64,000 bases of DNA from Bactericera cockerelli (lineage: Eukaryota > Arthropoda > Insecta > Hemiptera > Triozidae), in contig CM044956.1 of NCBI GenBank assembly GCA_024516035.1, forward strand, positions 25,641,101-25,705,100. The letters run 5' to 3'. The notes beneath the pieces were generated by a model. The model was not told the origin of the DNA. It did no database searches and saw only the letters and a program-made list of their open reading frames with translations. Both the position numbers and the translations under genes were made by a program. Below are positions 33,141 to 43,622 of the stretch, piece by piece. The stretch's first letter is position 1. Every line of letters starts with the position of its first letter.

Positions 33141-33329
33141 AAGACCTAGTCAGATAGTATAAATAAGGCGATAGACCTAGTAAGATTGTGCTGAGCGGAC
33201 AATAAGTTTACAAAAATAAAATTTTGATTCTGTACTATGTGGGTCATTTTCATTTATCTAGGGCATTAGCTCAGTAGTTTTTTTTACTGAATATATATAA
33301 TATAAATATTTTTTAAAAAGGTAATTCTG

Positions 33330-33473
33330 CCCCAGAACCGCTTTCACATTACTTCAGGGCACTTTACCTTTGCCATTCCAGAAATGGAAAACTTGTTTAG
33401 AATTTTCCACTCAGGCTGCGATTCAAACCCGCAACCTCCAGGTCAGCAACCGCTGCTCTCAACCACTAAGGTC
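33330..33473 (-). repeat. Second tRNA-derived SINE type, minus strand
   Basis: Minus-strand head from about 33473: a TAGTGGTTGAGA A box, then an anticodon region around gctgacctgg, then B box GGTTTGAATC. A non-tRNA tail runs to about 33330. A stray A-box motif (ggcattagctcagtag) on the plus strand at 33269 is not followed by a B box. Confidence 0.55.
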
Positions 33474-33540
33474 ATTATTTCACAGGTTTACTGAAACCTG
33501 TGAAATGAAATGTACGATATCTGGCCCCTTTTTAGATTAA

Positions 33541-33846
33541 CACGTATGAGATGGGTCCTATTTTCTATTGTTTGTATGCTGGGACAGCTTCAAATTAGGG
33601 TATGTGTACCAAAAATGACAAAAAATTTTTTGCTTCACTGATTTCTTTTTAGTTTAAAAACACGATATACATCAATATTTTTTTATTTGGTGCTTCAGAA
33701 CGTTTATTGTTGGCAATTTTTTTTTGTGACTCACCGGTGGGCACGCCGTCTGTTGAGTACATATAAAATGTGACCCACTGGTGGGCACACCGTCTAATGA
33801 AGACATAAAAATGTGACCCACCGGTGGGCATGCCATCTCATACGTG
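33541..33846. mobile_element. piggyBac-like MITE 2 (TTAA target) with repeated palindromes
   Basis: TTAA at 33537-33540 and 33847-33850 flank the ends CACGTATGAGATGG and CCATCTCATACGTG, a perfect 14 bp inverted repeat. The right third holds three units of about 45 bp, each with gtgacccaccggtgggcac-type palindromes (near 33727, 33770 and 33813). Small frames here come from this repeat. Confidence 0.85.
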
Positions 33847-34053
33847 TTAAAAATCTCAAACTTGTCTTAAAATACTTTTAATGTCAACTACTTTTCAGAA
33901 ATGTATTACCAATAGGGTGGTTTCATTTGAGATTCCAAAGTTGACCCCCCTGGGGCTGCCCCTGGTAGGCAATGATAAAAAAACAAACCTAGTAGATAAG
34001 GCATTTTTTAAAATTTTAATCTGTTTTCTAGATTTTTCGAGTGGCTCCTATTA

Positions 34054-34938
34054 CAGGGTGGCGCAGCTAAGCCTCGTGAATTTGAAACAGTCGTCAAATC
34101 GTCAATGTTGAGGGTATCGGGTTGAAATAAATTTTAAAATGTTCAGTAACAAGGGCATTTTATTTAAGAAAAAGAAAATTCAATTATGAAAAATGATGTC
34201 CATCAAATGCCTTCCTTCTTTGGCGATGCATTCTTGGAGTCGGTCCTTCACATTTCCCATTGCTCGCTCCAGCATATCGGTTGGAATTCCTCGAATTTCA
34301 ATCTCAATGGAAGCCTTAAACTCCTGAAGGTGCGAGGTTTATTGGTGTACACTTTTCCTTTCAAATAACCCCATAAAAAGAAGTCACAAACCGTGAGGTC
34401 CGGCGAGCGGGGGGGCCAATCCATGTCTCCGTTACGCGAAATGAGATGCCCTGGATATAAAGCCTGCATGGATATTCATGCCGTGTGTGCAGTTGCCTCA
34501 TCTTGCTGAAACCACATTTAATCTGTATCGTAGTCGTTTTGTTCGAGTTGTGGAATCAAGAATTCTTCAATCATTCGTCCATAACGCACAGAATTCACCG
34601 TAGTCGTCTGCCCCCTTTCATCTTCAAAAAAATACGGTCCAATGATTCCCAGCTGGGAGACCCCACACCAAACGGTTACTTTATCACTGTGGAGGGAACA
34701 GCACCACGATGTGGGACGCTGAAATGGCGGCGGAAAGCGCGCGTGACTGCAACGATAGATTCGTTATTTCGCAAGAATTGCTCTACAGCGCAAACACGAT
34801 GCTCCACGGACCAGGTCGGCATTGTTACTGAAACTCCCCATCCTACCCTTCAAGAGAGGTTGGTCGTTGACCCCGCCATCCCCCTCGTTCGGCCGTACTA
34901 CCCGCTTCAAAAACACGAGAACCTGCGGCGCCACCCTG
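34054..34938 (-). mobile_element. Mariner-like element with decayed transposase
   Basis: TA-CAGGGTGGCGC at 34052 and GGCGCCACCCTG-TA at 34938 define an 885 bp element with a TA duplication. On the minus strand the C-terminal part of a transposase is readable (34469-34248): DWPPRSPDLTVCDFFLWGYL, the block before the last catalytic residue in insect mariner-type proteins. Further upstream fragments are frameshifted. The element is too short and broken to be active. The overlapping plus frame at 34485-34964 is an antisense shadow. Confidence 0.8.
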
Positions 34939-34974
34939 TATTTTGGCAGACCCTATATACATAAATGCCAATTT

Positions 34975-36000
34975 AACCACCAAAATGAGAAAAACTGGCT
35001 AAGTTAGAGGATAGTTGGCAGTTAAAAACATACAAAATGAGGAACTCAGATAATATTTAATTTTTCATGTTTGTTTTATGTATTTGTGACTTTGTAAAAT
35101 GATTCTTACTGTAACTAAAATACCATACCATAATGGGTTTAAATATAAAGAAATGGTTTAGTAGCTAGTAGCAACATAGCTTTCAAATTTAAGAAGTGTG
35201 GAAACAAACCCCAGTTGCATGGAAACGCAACATAGCACGACACCATCGCAAAGGAGTAGAATATTTCTCACGGTTTGTTTATGTTTACATTTGATATGTT
35301 TATGTGTACCACTGAGGTCATATAACATAGAGGGAACCTTACCAATCTCAAATTGAACAAATTTATGTGTCCAATTTTGAACAGCTGATGGTCCCTCTTT
35401 CAACAAATCCCAGCCTCTGATTGGTTCAATTTATTTGAATTTTTGGTTCTCTCGCGGATAACTTAACATCCTTAATTTTCACATGAGATACCAAATCTAA
35501 TATTACTACATAATAAGTAGAAAATAATGAAAGTAAAAGAGAAATCAAAGACAAAAATAACTACTAGGTAATTATGGAAAAAGTAAAAATATTATTATAG
35601 AAGAATTAGGTAGTTTAGGAACCCACTACTTTGCAAGAGAAAAGTTACTACAACTCCGGCACTGATTTTGAAATCAGCTGATGATCCCTACTGGTCACAA
35701 ATCTTCATACATCGGGTTCCCTATATGTTATATGATCCCAGTGATTTTAAAATTTGATACGGTGAGGGACAACGAGAGGAGACTCTTTTGCGATACTAGC
35801 ACTGTGTATGGCACAATGTAGGCCTGCAGGGGGTGGTTTCAACACTTCTTAATTCTACACGCTATGGTATCAAGGTAACTTGGCCACAAACAAGATATCA
35901 CTACCTTCATAGGCAAAACTTTTTTACAGGAGCTCTGGAATTTGGCCTTTTTTTCAACAGTAGTTTTTTGGGGGGTACCTATCTATTATCTAATTTAAGG
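34975..36000. repeat. Interrupted copy of the repeat at 41640-41875
   Basis: 34975-35155 matches the first half of 41640-41875 (aactggcYaagttagaggata, then acatacaaaatgagga). 35855-36000 matches the second half (aacttggcca, then gctctggaatttggcc). The sequence between, including the 434 bp MITE, is a later insertion or insertions. Confidence 0.6.
35310..35743. mobile_element. Intact 434 bp MITE (reference for the nest at 3268)
   Basis: Ends CACTGAGGTCATATAACATA and the complementary TATATGATCCCAGTG. The interior aligns with 3268-3488, 5481-5663 and 6021-6060. It has no insert and so defines the ancestral order. Non-coding; the frame at 35158-35406 overlaps its edge and is not called. Confidence 0.8.
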
Positions 36001-36184
36001 AATTTTATTGTATGTTCCTCATGAGAACTCAGTACAATTTCCTTAGCAAAAATAAGGGATATCAAATTTTGAGAGAATTGTACAGTTTTTTACATTTGTG
36101 AAACAGGAATCTGATGTTTCTGATAATTTTGACCTGAAGTAACTTCACCTTTTTGTTGAAATGAACCCATTTTGAAAAACAAAT

Positions 36185-36561
36185 GAATGGGTGAGTAGAA
36201 GAACCAGGAATGTCAAAAATCGATTTTTTTTTCTTCGTAGAATTAGAAGGAATGTACTCTTTTCTATCATCTCTGTGAATATGAAGGAGAAATAACCCTT
36301 AAAAGTATAATTTTTTTTCGATTTTAAAGTGGGGGAAGCGGAAAAAAAATCTGATGTAAAACAAGGATATAACAAAATCACTGACCACTTTTGCTAGCGG
36401 TATTAGTACCTAGTTGTGGGAATCTTGTCGAATAACAAGGAATGTAAAATTTAATTTTATTATACTCATTAGCATCAGGAAAGCAAAAATTAGACAAATC
36501 TTATTTTTGCTTTCCTGAAAAGTCGATTTTTGACATTCCTGGTTCTTCTACTCACCCATTC
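36185..36561. mobile_element. 377 bp MITE with about 39 bp perfect inverted ends
   Basis: The left end gaatgggtgagtagaagaac and the following 19 bases are exactly complementary to the right end (finishing 36561). AAAT flanks both sides (36181-36184 and 36562-36565), a possible 4 bp target duplication. No coding capacity. Confidence 0.7.
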
Positions 36562-36740
36562 AAATATCATTAAAACTTTCATTTCCCAAAAGTAGCAATA
36601 TTTGATTGAGATGCATTAATTTTGCTCAGTACGGCAGAAACGGTTTAGAATAGTAGGTATATAAAATTTTATTTAACATCTCTACATTTAATGTTTATCA
36701 CTGGAATTTGACTTAAAATAAATATATCAATAGATAATAA

Positions 36741-37016
36741 CTAACCCACATCTTTAACATCTTGAGTTTCTATAATAAGCTTGTCTGGCTTAAACAGTTG
36801 ACATATTATTACTTGCCGTTTTAATGCTTCTAATTCTTTCAAGCCTTCATTGTAGAGTTGACTAATTTTTTCTTGATTGGTTATGTGCTGGAAAGAGTGG
36901 AATTTCTCTCTTGTTCTCCGAAGAAAATACATTCTGTAATTGTAAGCTGGGAATTTTGAACTCTCCCTGAGTAGATTTTTATAGAGTTTCAAAATCATGT
37001 CTTTGGACACAGACAT
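36741..37016 (-). CDS. LYRM4: LYR motif protein LYRM4 (ISD11)
   Basis: Small mitochondrial matrix protein that stabilises cysteine desulfurase NFS1 in Fe-S cluster assembly, together with ISCU and acyl carrier protein. The 91-residue product has the same length as human LYRM4. The LYR-type motif is at residues 11-13 (LKLYKNLLRES), followed by the diagnostic AYNYRMYFLRRTREKF block, RQVIICQLF and the end KLIIE. A single exon covers the whole protein. An AATAAA on the minus strand (near 36668-36673) suits the poly-A signal. A 28 bp tandem repeat lies about 100 bases upstream of the start. An intronless retrogene cannot be excluded, but no poly-A tract or decay is seen. Confidence 0.95.
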   Translation of the reverse strand: MSVSKDMILKLYKNLLRESSKFPAYNYRMYFLRRTREKFHSFQHITNQEKISQLYNEGLKELEALKRQVIICQLFKPDKLIIETQDVKDVG

Positions 37017-37114
37017 ATGAGATGTGTAGAGATGATGAAGGATTCAGTCAATCAACATTGATCTATAAGCTTACTATCTTTGAATTGATAGAGAGATGTT
37101 CATTCACAATGAAC

Positions 37115-37195
37115 ATTAAATGCATTAAATATTAAACTTTAAATTAAATGCATTAAATATTAAACTTTAAATTAAATGCATTAAATATTAAACTC
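37115..37195. repeat. 28 bp tandem repeat upstream of LYRM4
   Basis: Nearly three identical units of attaaatgcattaaatatt plus aaactttaa. AT-rich; recent expansion is likely because the units are identical. Confidence 0.85.
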
Positions 37196-37382
37196 CTCCA
37201 CATAATATTTACTAAATTTATCACTTTACCAGTGAACTTTATACTTTTTCTCTTTAAAATTTTAGAAATAAAAAAATGAACAACGAATTTTATTTGGAAA
37301 GGGTTAAAAAAAATAATGTCCCTGAAGCTACTAACGTTTCTGAAAATTTTATCGAAATTTCTACAGGGTACGGCAAGATCTT

Positions 37383-38490
37383 TGCCGTATTTTTCTTTCT
37401 AACCAAAGTTAACCAAACGGGAATAAAATGAACCAAACTGGAAGCAAGTCATTTTTCTTTTGGAAGAGGAAAAATTTCCACTTCCAAAGTTAACCAAAGT
37501 GGAAGTAGAAAATTCTTGCTTCCAGTTCTTTTATAGGTTAAGTCCATTGTTTATCTTTAAAGTAACCAAACGCATTTTTCTTTTACGAATGACCATGGAA
37601 TAAAATGGAAATATTTGGAAAAAACCTAACCAGGATTTTTTTTTAGTTAGAAAGAAAAATACGACTCTTGTAACTTGTTGCTGAAGTTACCAACGAGGGT
37701 TCCCTCTGTAATAGAAAATTATGGTTCTATCAAAAGCCGTGTTTTTCTTTCGGATTAAAAAAAAATCCAGGTTCGGTTATTTCCATTTTCTGACAAAGCT
37801 TCCTCAATCATTCGTGAAAGAAAAATGCGTTTCGGTTCTCTAAAGATATACAATGGAAAAATGAAAACAAACCAGAAATAAAGAAATGGAAGCAAGAATT
37901 TAAGTGTCATTTTCTTTTTGATATAAAAAATCCAGGTTCGGTATTTCCAAATATTTCCAGTTCAGCTTCCCCACTATTCGTGAAAGAAAACTGCGTTTCG
38001 GTACTTTTAAAAATAAACAATGGACTTACCCTATAAAAGAAATGGAAGCAAGAATTTTATGAATCCATTTTGTTTAGCCAAACTGGAAGAAGATTTTTCC
38101 TCTTCTAAAAGAAAATGGACTTTCTTACAGTTCGTCCATTTTATTCCAGTGGAATCCACTTTTGGTTAGAAAGAAAAATACGGCTAAACTGTGTTTGTGA
38201 AAGGGATTGGCACCATATACCCTCGATTGGCAAGCATAAGCCGTATTTTTCTTTCTAACCAAAAGTTAACCAAAGGGAATAAAATGAACCAAACTGGAAG
38301 CAAGTCATTTTTCTTTTGGAAGAGGAAAAATTTCCTCTTCCAAAGTTAACCAAAGTGGAAGTAGAAAATTCTTGCTTCCAGTTCTGTTATAGGTTAAGTC
38401 CATTGATGAAGTTGGCCTTGGAATAAAATGGATATATTTGGAAATATCGAACGTGGAAAAAAATTTTAATCCAAAAGAAAAATAGGCCTA
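37383..38490. mobile_element. Cluster of three GTATTTTTCTTTCTAACC MITEs
   Basis: Copies at about 37383-37675 (plus), 37736-38190 (inverted and diverged) and 38249-38490 (plus) share ends ccgtatttttctttctaacc and an interior with catttttcttttggaagagg. The first and third are almost identical to the one at 5735-6020. Nothing else is recognisable here. Confidence 0.7.
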
Positions 38491-38596
38491 TAGTTGGCAA
38501 GATATAAACAAAATTGTGGCGGTATATTTTAAAATTAATTTATTATTATTATTTGAATTTGTGAATAGTGAAAGAAAGAGATTATTTTTGTCCCAC

Positions 38597-38765
38597 CAGC
38601 GTCGATGGCGCGTTGAATGCACCGGTTCTCGTAGGATCACCGAAGTTAAGCAACGTTCAGCGAGGTGAAGACTTCGTGATGCTGGCATTCCGGCCCAACC
38701 CAGGCTGGGTGAGGTCAATGTGGGTAGCAGGTTTGTAAGTTCCCTGCGAATGAGAGGGCAAATAA
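38597..38765 (+). repeat. 5S rRNA-derived SINE, deleted copy
   Basis: Starts ccagcgtcgatggcgcgttg and keeps 5S-like gaatgcaccggttctcgta and caccgaagttaagcaacg, closer to 5S rRNA than the other copies. It lacks the tggatgggtgacc block. The CAGGCTGGGTGAGGTCAATG domain follows at 38699. No clear poly-A. Confidence 0.75.
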
Positions 38766-39355
38766 TACCAAGATAAAGGCTAAAATAGCTGTCTTCAGTT
38801 AAAAGAACTTGAAGAACTTGGTGCCCAATCATAAATTCATAGATACTACTACTACTATTTTTGTCCCAAGTTTTAAAAAAGTATAAGTAGGAAGAGATTA
38901 TCAAGATTAAGGTGTCCTAAGTTTTAAAAAAGTATATAGAAGAAATTGAAGCGTATTATATTTTGAACTGTGATCAGAATAAGTAATTAAATATAGTATT
39001 ATGCCATTTAACTTTACTTGGGTTTGATATCATAGTGTAAAGACTCAACTCTGAGAACTTGTTTTGAATATTTTCAATACCTCAGGTGTATATAATTCTT
39101 AATAATTATCATTGTGGTCTTACAGACCCAACAGGGAGTCTCATTACAAGAAAGGGGGTCTCAAACATGGTCCACATATCAGAAAACAACCTTATCTCCC
39201 AAACATCTCCCTTTCAATTGTTTCATTCAAATAAACCAATCAGACACTCTTCTTGTTTGACATTTGATAGGGATTTTTTTAAAAGAAAAAGATAAAGAGC
39301 TAGGTAATATTAGAATATTTTATTTTAGGTTGGCCATCATCTGTGTTACACCAAG

Positions 39356-40071
39356 AAGCGGTTTTTTTTATGTGAACGAAGAGCCTGACCGAGACCACTC
39401 GGTCAACTCTGGTCAACCAAGATTTGAAGAATAAAAAAAAGTGATTTTGGGACTCTGGTTTATTTACATTTTCGGTGTGTTTACATTTTGCTTTTGAAAT
39501 GAAAATGAAAACAAGCGACTGTTGTATTTCATTTTGATTTTATTCAATTAATCAAATTCCATTGGACCTTAAAATTCCTTAAACTTTAATTACCCAACAA
39601 TCTACATAGGTATATGAAAACCCCAATCTCATAAAAAAAACTGATTACCTATGTTTTTTACTCTATATAAACTTATATCCATCAAGTGACCATGTAATAT
39701 GACAAAAGTAATATGAATAAAATTTAATTATAACTAGCACTAAATAAAGATACAGGAATCAGTAGAGAATAAAAAGTCAAGAGAAAATAAAATGTCTAAA
39801 CTTAATGCGTAGGTAGGTGTCTCAATAAAACTCTTCACATAACAGGGAGTTTTGAAAAAAAAAAAAAAAAAAAAAATGGGTGGAAATAAAATTATAATAT
39901 TATGATTTTTTTATCCACTTCTTCTTCTTCTTACCGAACCAAAACCCATGACCGAACGAACGAGCCGGTCCACTTTGTTCAGGATTTTTTCGGTCCGGTC
40001 AAATAAAAAAAAGTGAATTTCAGTGACCAGGTCAGCTTCGGTTTGCTTTGTTCAGATAAAAAAAACCGCTT
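39356..40071. mobile_element. 716 bp TIR element with AAGCGGTTTTTTTTAT ends
   Basis: The left end AAGCGGTTTTTTTTATGTGAAC and the right-end complement agree over about 22 bp with two differences. Subterminal sequences carry gaccgag, ggtcaactc and similar gaccnggtc motifs at both ends. AAG borders both sides, a possible 3 bp duplication. Non-coding. Confidence 0.6.
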
Positions 40072-40181
40072 AAGGTGATTTGACTCATTTCTTTAAGTTA
40101 AGGCATTAAATTACTATTGAAAATAATTTGGTATATTATAATAAGAGATTAGTTGTACCTATTTCTTTTAGACAATATACT

Positions 40182-41459
40182 ATGGATATTTTACATGAGA
40201 CACATCTAGGTAAGCATAAATCTCTATAACAGGTAAAAAAAATATTTTATTGGCCTGGTATTACTTCAGACATTACAAGTCTGATTGAGAGTTGTAATAT
40301 TTGTCAGAGGTTTAAGAGAGCTAAAATTAAGGAACCTCTTGTAAGTCATACTGTAAAGTTGGTGTCGATATAGCTCAATAGGCTGGTAAGTATTTTTTGG
40401 TCCTTGTGGATTTATCCCGGTGTATTGAAATCAGAAAAATGTCTGATAAGAGTAGCACAGAGGTGATAAACTGTTTGAAAAGGATTTTTAGTATTCATGG
40501 AATTCCAGCAGAATTGTTTTGCGATAATAATCCATTTGCTAGTTATGAGATGGGTAAATTTGCTGAAGAATGGAATTTTAAAACTCATACTGCCAGTCCA
40601 CATCATTGTCAAAGCCATGGTAGAAAAAGCAGTAGGAATTATTAAAGGTATGTTGGAAAAGTCGGCTTTTGAAAGTAAAGACATAAATTTGTACCTACTT
40701 AACTATAGAAACTCACCAGTGGCAGGTTAGCCCTAGTCTCCGGCTCAGTTTCTATTTAACAATTAGACGACCGGCATGGTTTTTCGTGAATTCTCTTGTG
40801 GGACCGGCAATAATGCGGCTATACCGACCCCGTGTACCACCGGTGGTACACCCGGTCGTCTAAGTGTTAATAGGAACCTCAGAAGTAAGTTGCCTGTTGC
40901 TCTGAGTCAGTTAAAGCCAAATTTAGTAGACCCTGAGCTAGCCTCTAAAAAAATGTCAGATCATCAAAAAAATCAAGCTAATTTCTACAGTAAAACTAGT
41001 CAGAAAAACCGTATTGAGTTTAGTGTGGGTGAAAAAGTACTGGTAAAAAACATTAAAAAAAGTGTGTGGGAAAAAGGAGAGATAGATAAGATAATCAATA
41101 TTCGATCGTATCTGATAAAAATTGAAAATGGTTTGATCTTGAGAAGAAATTCTGTGTATATTAGAAGGTATAATGATGGTGGTGTTCACAGGTATACTGA
41201 TACTAATGATGATCGTCTTCAAAGGTATACTGGTAATGAAGTAATGAATCATTATGATTACTCGTATGCTATAAGTGATTCTGGAAGTACTGAAGGAAAT
41301 TCATCTAAGTATGAAATGAACATACTACCTACACCTGAACCTGACATTCATACTGTACTACCACAACCTGTTGAAGATTTGAATGCAGATCCCAGCTCCG
41401 AGATTCCCTTGGATTCAAATAATGAGATTCCTCCTCCATCTCCTGTTCTTACAAGTTGA
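40182..41459 (+). pseudogene. Ty3/Gypsy-type integrase, broken
   Basis: Plus-strand remnants in several frames. The HHCC zinc-binding part is at about 40190-40320 (LHETHLGKH ... CNICQ), with two stops. A catalytic core follows (about 40395-40730) with LFCDNNPFA, HTASPHH and KAVGIIKGMLEK, split by a frameshift near 40610. A C-terminal part (to 41459) has the DPELASKKMSDHQ and FSVGEKVLVKN blocks and an acidic, Pro-rich end. A 107 bp MITE (40760-40866) sits inside. Protease, reverse transcriptase and RNase H are missing upstream. Not functional. Confidence 0.8.
40760..40866. mobile_element. piggyBac-like MITE 3 (TTAA target) inside the integrase
   Basis: Flanked by TTAA at 40756-40759 and 40867-40870. 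Ends CAATTAGACGACCGG and the complement of CACTTAGACGACCGG (14 of 15). The centre has the palindrome gtaccaccggtggtac. Leaving out the insert plus one TTAA returns the host frame, so the insertion site is exact. Confidence 0.85.
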
Positions 41460-41639
41460 TATGGCAGAATTCTCAAAAGACCAAAATATCTGTCTTTATA
41501 TATAAAAAAAGAAAGAGCGTGTTTGGGCCAGTTAATATTTAGACTGGCCGTTGTACATAAATTTTGAATAAAGTAGTCTCAATTCAGATAGCCTACTAGT
41601 GCGTTAGTTCTCATTTCTCCTTTTTAAACAGTCGTAATA

Positions 41640-41875
41640 TTCCATACAATCAATGGCATAAAACTGGCCAAGTTAGAGGATAGATTGCAGTTAAAAACAT
41701 ACAAAATGAGGATCTCAGAAATCAGGTTTTAATAAAAAGAAATGGTTTAGTACCAAGATAACTTGGCCAGAAACAAGATACCACTGCATTGATTGGCTAA
41801 AACTTTTTGGATAAGAGTTCTGGAATTTGGCCCTTTTTTCAAGGGTAGTTTTTTGTGGGATATCATTAATTTTTG
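41640..41875. repeat. Interspersed repeat, uninterrupted copy
   Basis: Matches both halves of the split copy at 34975-36000. The start (gtaatattccatacaatcaa) also resembles 783-805. No coding sequence. Confidence 0.5.
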
Positions 41876-41913
41876 TAAATGGATACGGGAAGCTAGGATT
41901 GACGACGAGGACG

Positions 41914-42188
41914 TTTTTTTTTTTTTTTTTTTTTTAAATTGGGGTTTAAACGTCGCTTTCAACTGCCATGGTCATATCACGACGGGGGTTTTACCCTCCA
42001 TTCGCAGGAAACTCACAAACCTGCTACTCACATTGACCTCACCCAGCCTGAGTGGGGCCGGGAAAAGCCAGCGTCACGAGAATTAGAATTTGAATGGTCA
42101 CCCATCCAAGTCTTAACCTCGCTGGATGTCGCTTAACTTCGGTGTTCTGAAGGGAACCGGTGTATTCAACATGCCATCGACGCTGGCT
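41914..42188 (-). repeat. 5S rRNA-derived SINE, full length, with 9 bp target duplication
   Basis: Minus-strand copy: 5S-like head at 42188-42070, CAGGCTGGGTGAGGTCAATG domain, then a poly-A tail (poly-T at 41914-41935 on the plus strand). ACGAGGACG occurs at 41905-41913 and again at 42189-42197, a clear target-site duplication proving retroposition. Confidence 0.92.
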
Positions 42189-42499
42189 ACGAGGACGTTT
42201 ATTAGGAGCATGAGTAAAAAGAGCAGTTGTTGATTTTCGTTTACGACAACGAGGGGGTCGAGATTTAAATATCCTTCAGTAGAGTTCCCAAGTCCAGAAC
42301 GGGCGGTTGTTTATAACGGGATTGAGGAGATTTAAGAAGATGACTTAGAACCGCGTCAACTGCAGCCACTGAAGCCCCAATAATGTCTCTGATCTTTTGA
42401 ACTCGGTATTTAGATAGGGAAATAGAACTAAGACCAGGTCTTTGTACAGATCTCAAGTGGTTGTACTTTTAAATACAGTAAACTTCGCCTATAGCTTTA

Positions 42500-43190
42500 T
42501 AGGTAGTTGGGAAGTGCCTCATAATTTAGATCCATAAAACAACACTGTTTAACAGCATAATAACTATGAAAGTTCCGGTTTTTAGATTTTTCCCTGTATT
42601 TTTACAGTAAACCCTACCACCATGCAAAATTTCACCGTTTTAGGTAGTGGGCAAGTGCCTTATAATTTATATGCATACTCGAGTATACTTCCTCCCTAAA
42701 AATAAGTGCAAAAGTTCCGGTTTTCAGATTTTTACCTGTATTTTTACAATAAACCTTAGCAACATGCAAAATTTCAGCTTTTTAGGTTGTAGGGAAGTGC
42801 CCCATAAATTAGATCCATAATCGATTATATATTTTCTCGCTAAATCAACACCGTTTAACAGCATGATAAGTGCAAAAGTTCTGGTTTTCAGATTTTTCTA
42901 TGTACAGTAAATTTCAATAAATTATGTACATCATTCAATTTCAGCTTTCTAGGTAGTCGGGAAGTGCCTCATAATTTTCATGATCTGTCAGTCAGTGACA
43001 AAATTGCAAATTTTAAAATTACTTTCCTCTGAAAGTATTTTGCATAGACTCTTGAAATTTTCAATGTCTTTTTAATGATATTAGGACAATCTTTGTTCCA
43101 AATTTCATATCTCTATGATCAATTGAACCGAAGATATGAGGGTGTGAAAAACTGGGTGAATCCGTTTGTGTAAAGATACACTGCCGTGCT
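42500..43190. repeat. Tandem repeat of about 141 bp units
   Basis: Units start near 42501, 42641, 42782 and 42950 with taggtagtcgggaagtgcct, and contain aaaagttccggttttcagat and catgcaaaatttcagctt. Spacing is 140, 141 and 168 bp. The last unit leads into gtgaatccgtttgtgtaaag. The aaatttcagcttnctagg motif is shared with the Helitron-like sequence at 60990, so this may be the inside of such an element. Confidence 0.6.
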
Positions 43191-43254
43191 TGCTGGAACA
43201 TGGCCTGGCGCACTGCCGTGCGCTCAGATGGTAAATATTCCTCAGAAACAATTT

Positions 43255-43348
43255 TTTTTTTTAAGTGGGGTTTAACGTCGCTTTAAACTGCCATGGTCAT
43301 ATCACGACGGGGTTTTACCCTCCATTCGCAGGAAACTCACAAACCTTT
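43255..43348 (-). repeat. 5'-truncated 5S-SINE tail with 11 bp target duplication
   Basis: Only the 3' part of the 5S-SINE is present, with poly-A (poly-T on plus at 43255-43260). AGAAACAATTT flanks it at 43244-43254 and 43349-43359. The 5' truncation with target duplication is the signature of LINE-driven retroposition. Confidence 0.85.
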
Positions 43349-43379
43349 AGAAACAATTTAGAAGTAAAATAATCAAATA

Positions 43380-43530
43380 AAATAATAATTTAGGCGACTC
43401 ATTTAAAAATCGAAAGGTCACACCTCAATTTCAAACCACCCTTTATAAAAAAAAATTCTTGGCTGAAAGCGCATCGGGGGCCAAGTAGTTTGAGGTGGCC
43501 TTTGGTGGGACACCCTGTAAATTGTTGATA
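43380..43530. repeat. CAGGGTG-type repeat fragment
   Basis: Resembles 14600-14800 (ttcaaaccaccctttataaaa, then ggccaagtagtttgagg and acaccctgta). It lies just upstream of PIGB. Confidence 0.45.
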
Positions 43531-43622
43531 AGGTTATATTGAACTCTTATACAATTTTACGCTTACACTCCTTAGTATCTTAAATAACTAATGTGCTTGC
43601 TATGTGATTTTTTTTTTGCAGA

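Noticed and set aside
34485..34964. 159-residue plus-strand frame
   Set aside because: It is antisense to a decayed mariner transposase and crosses the element end.
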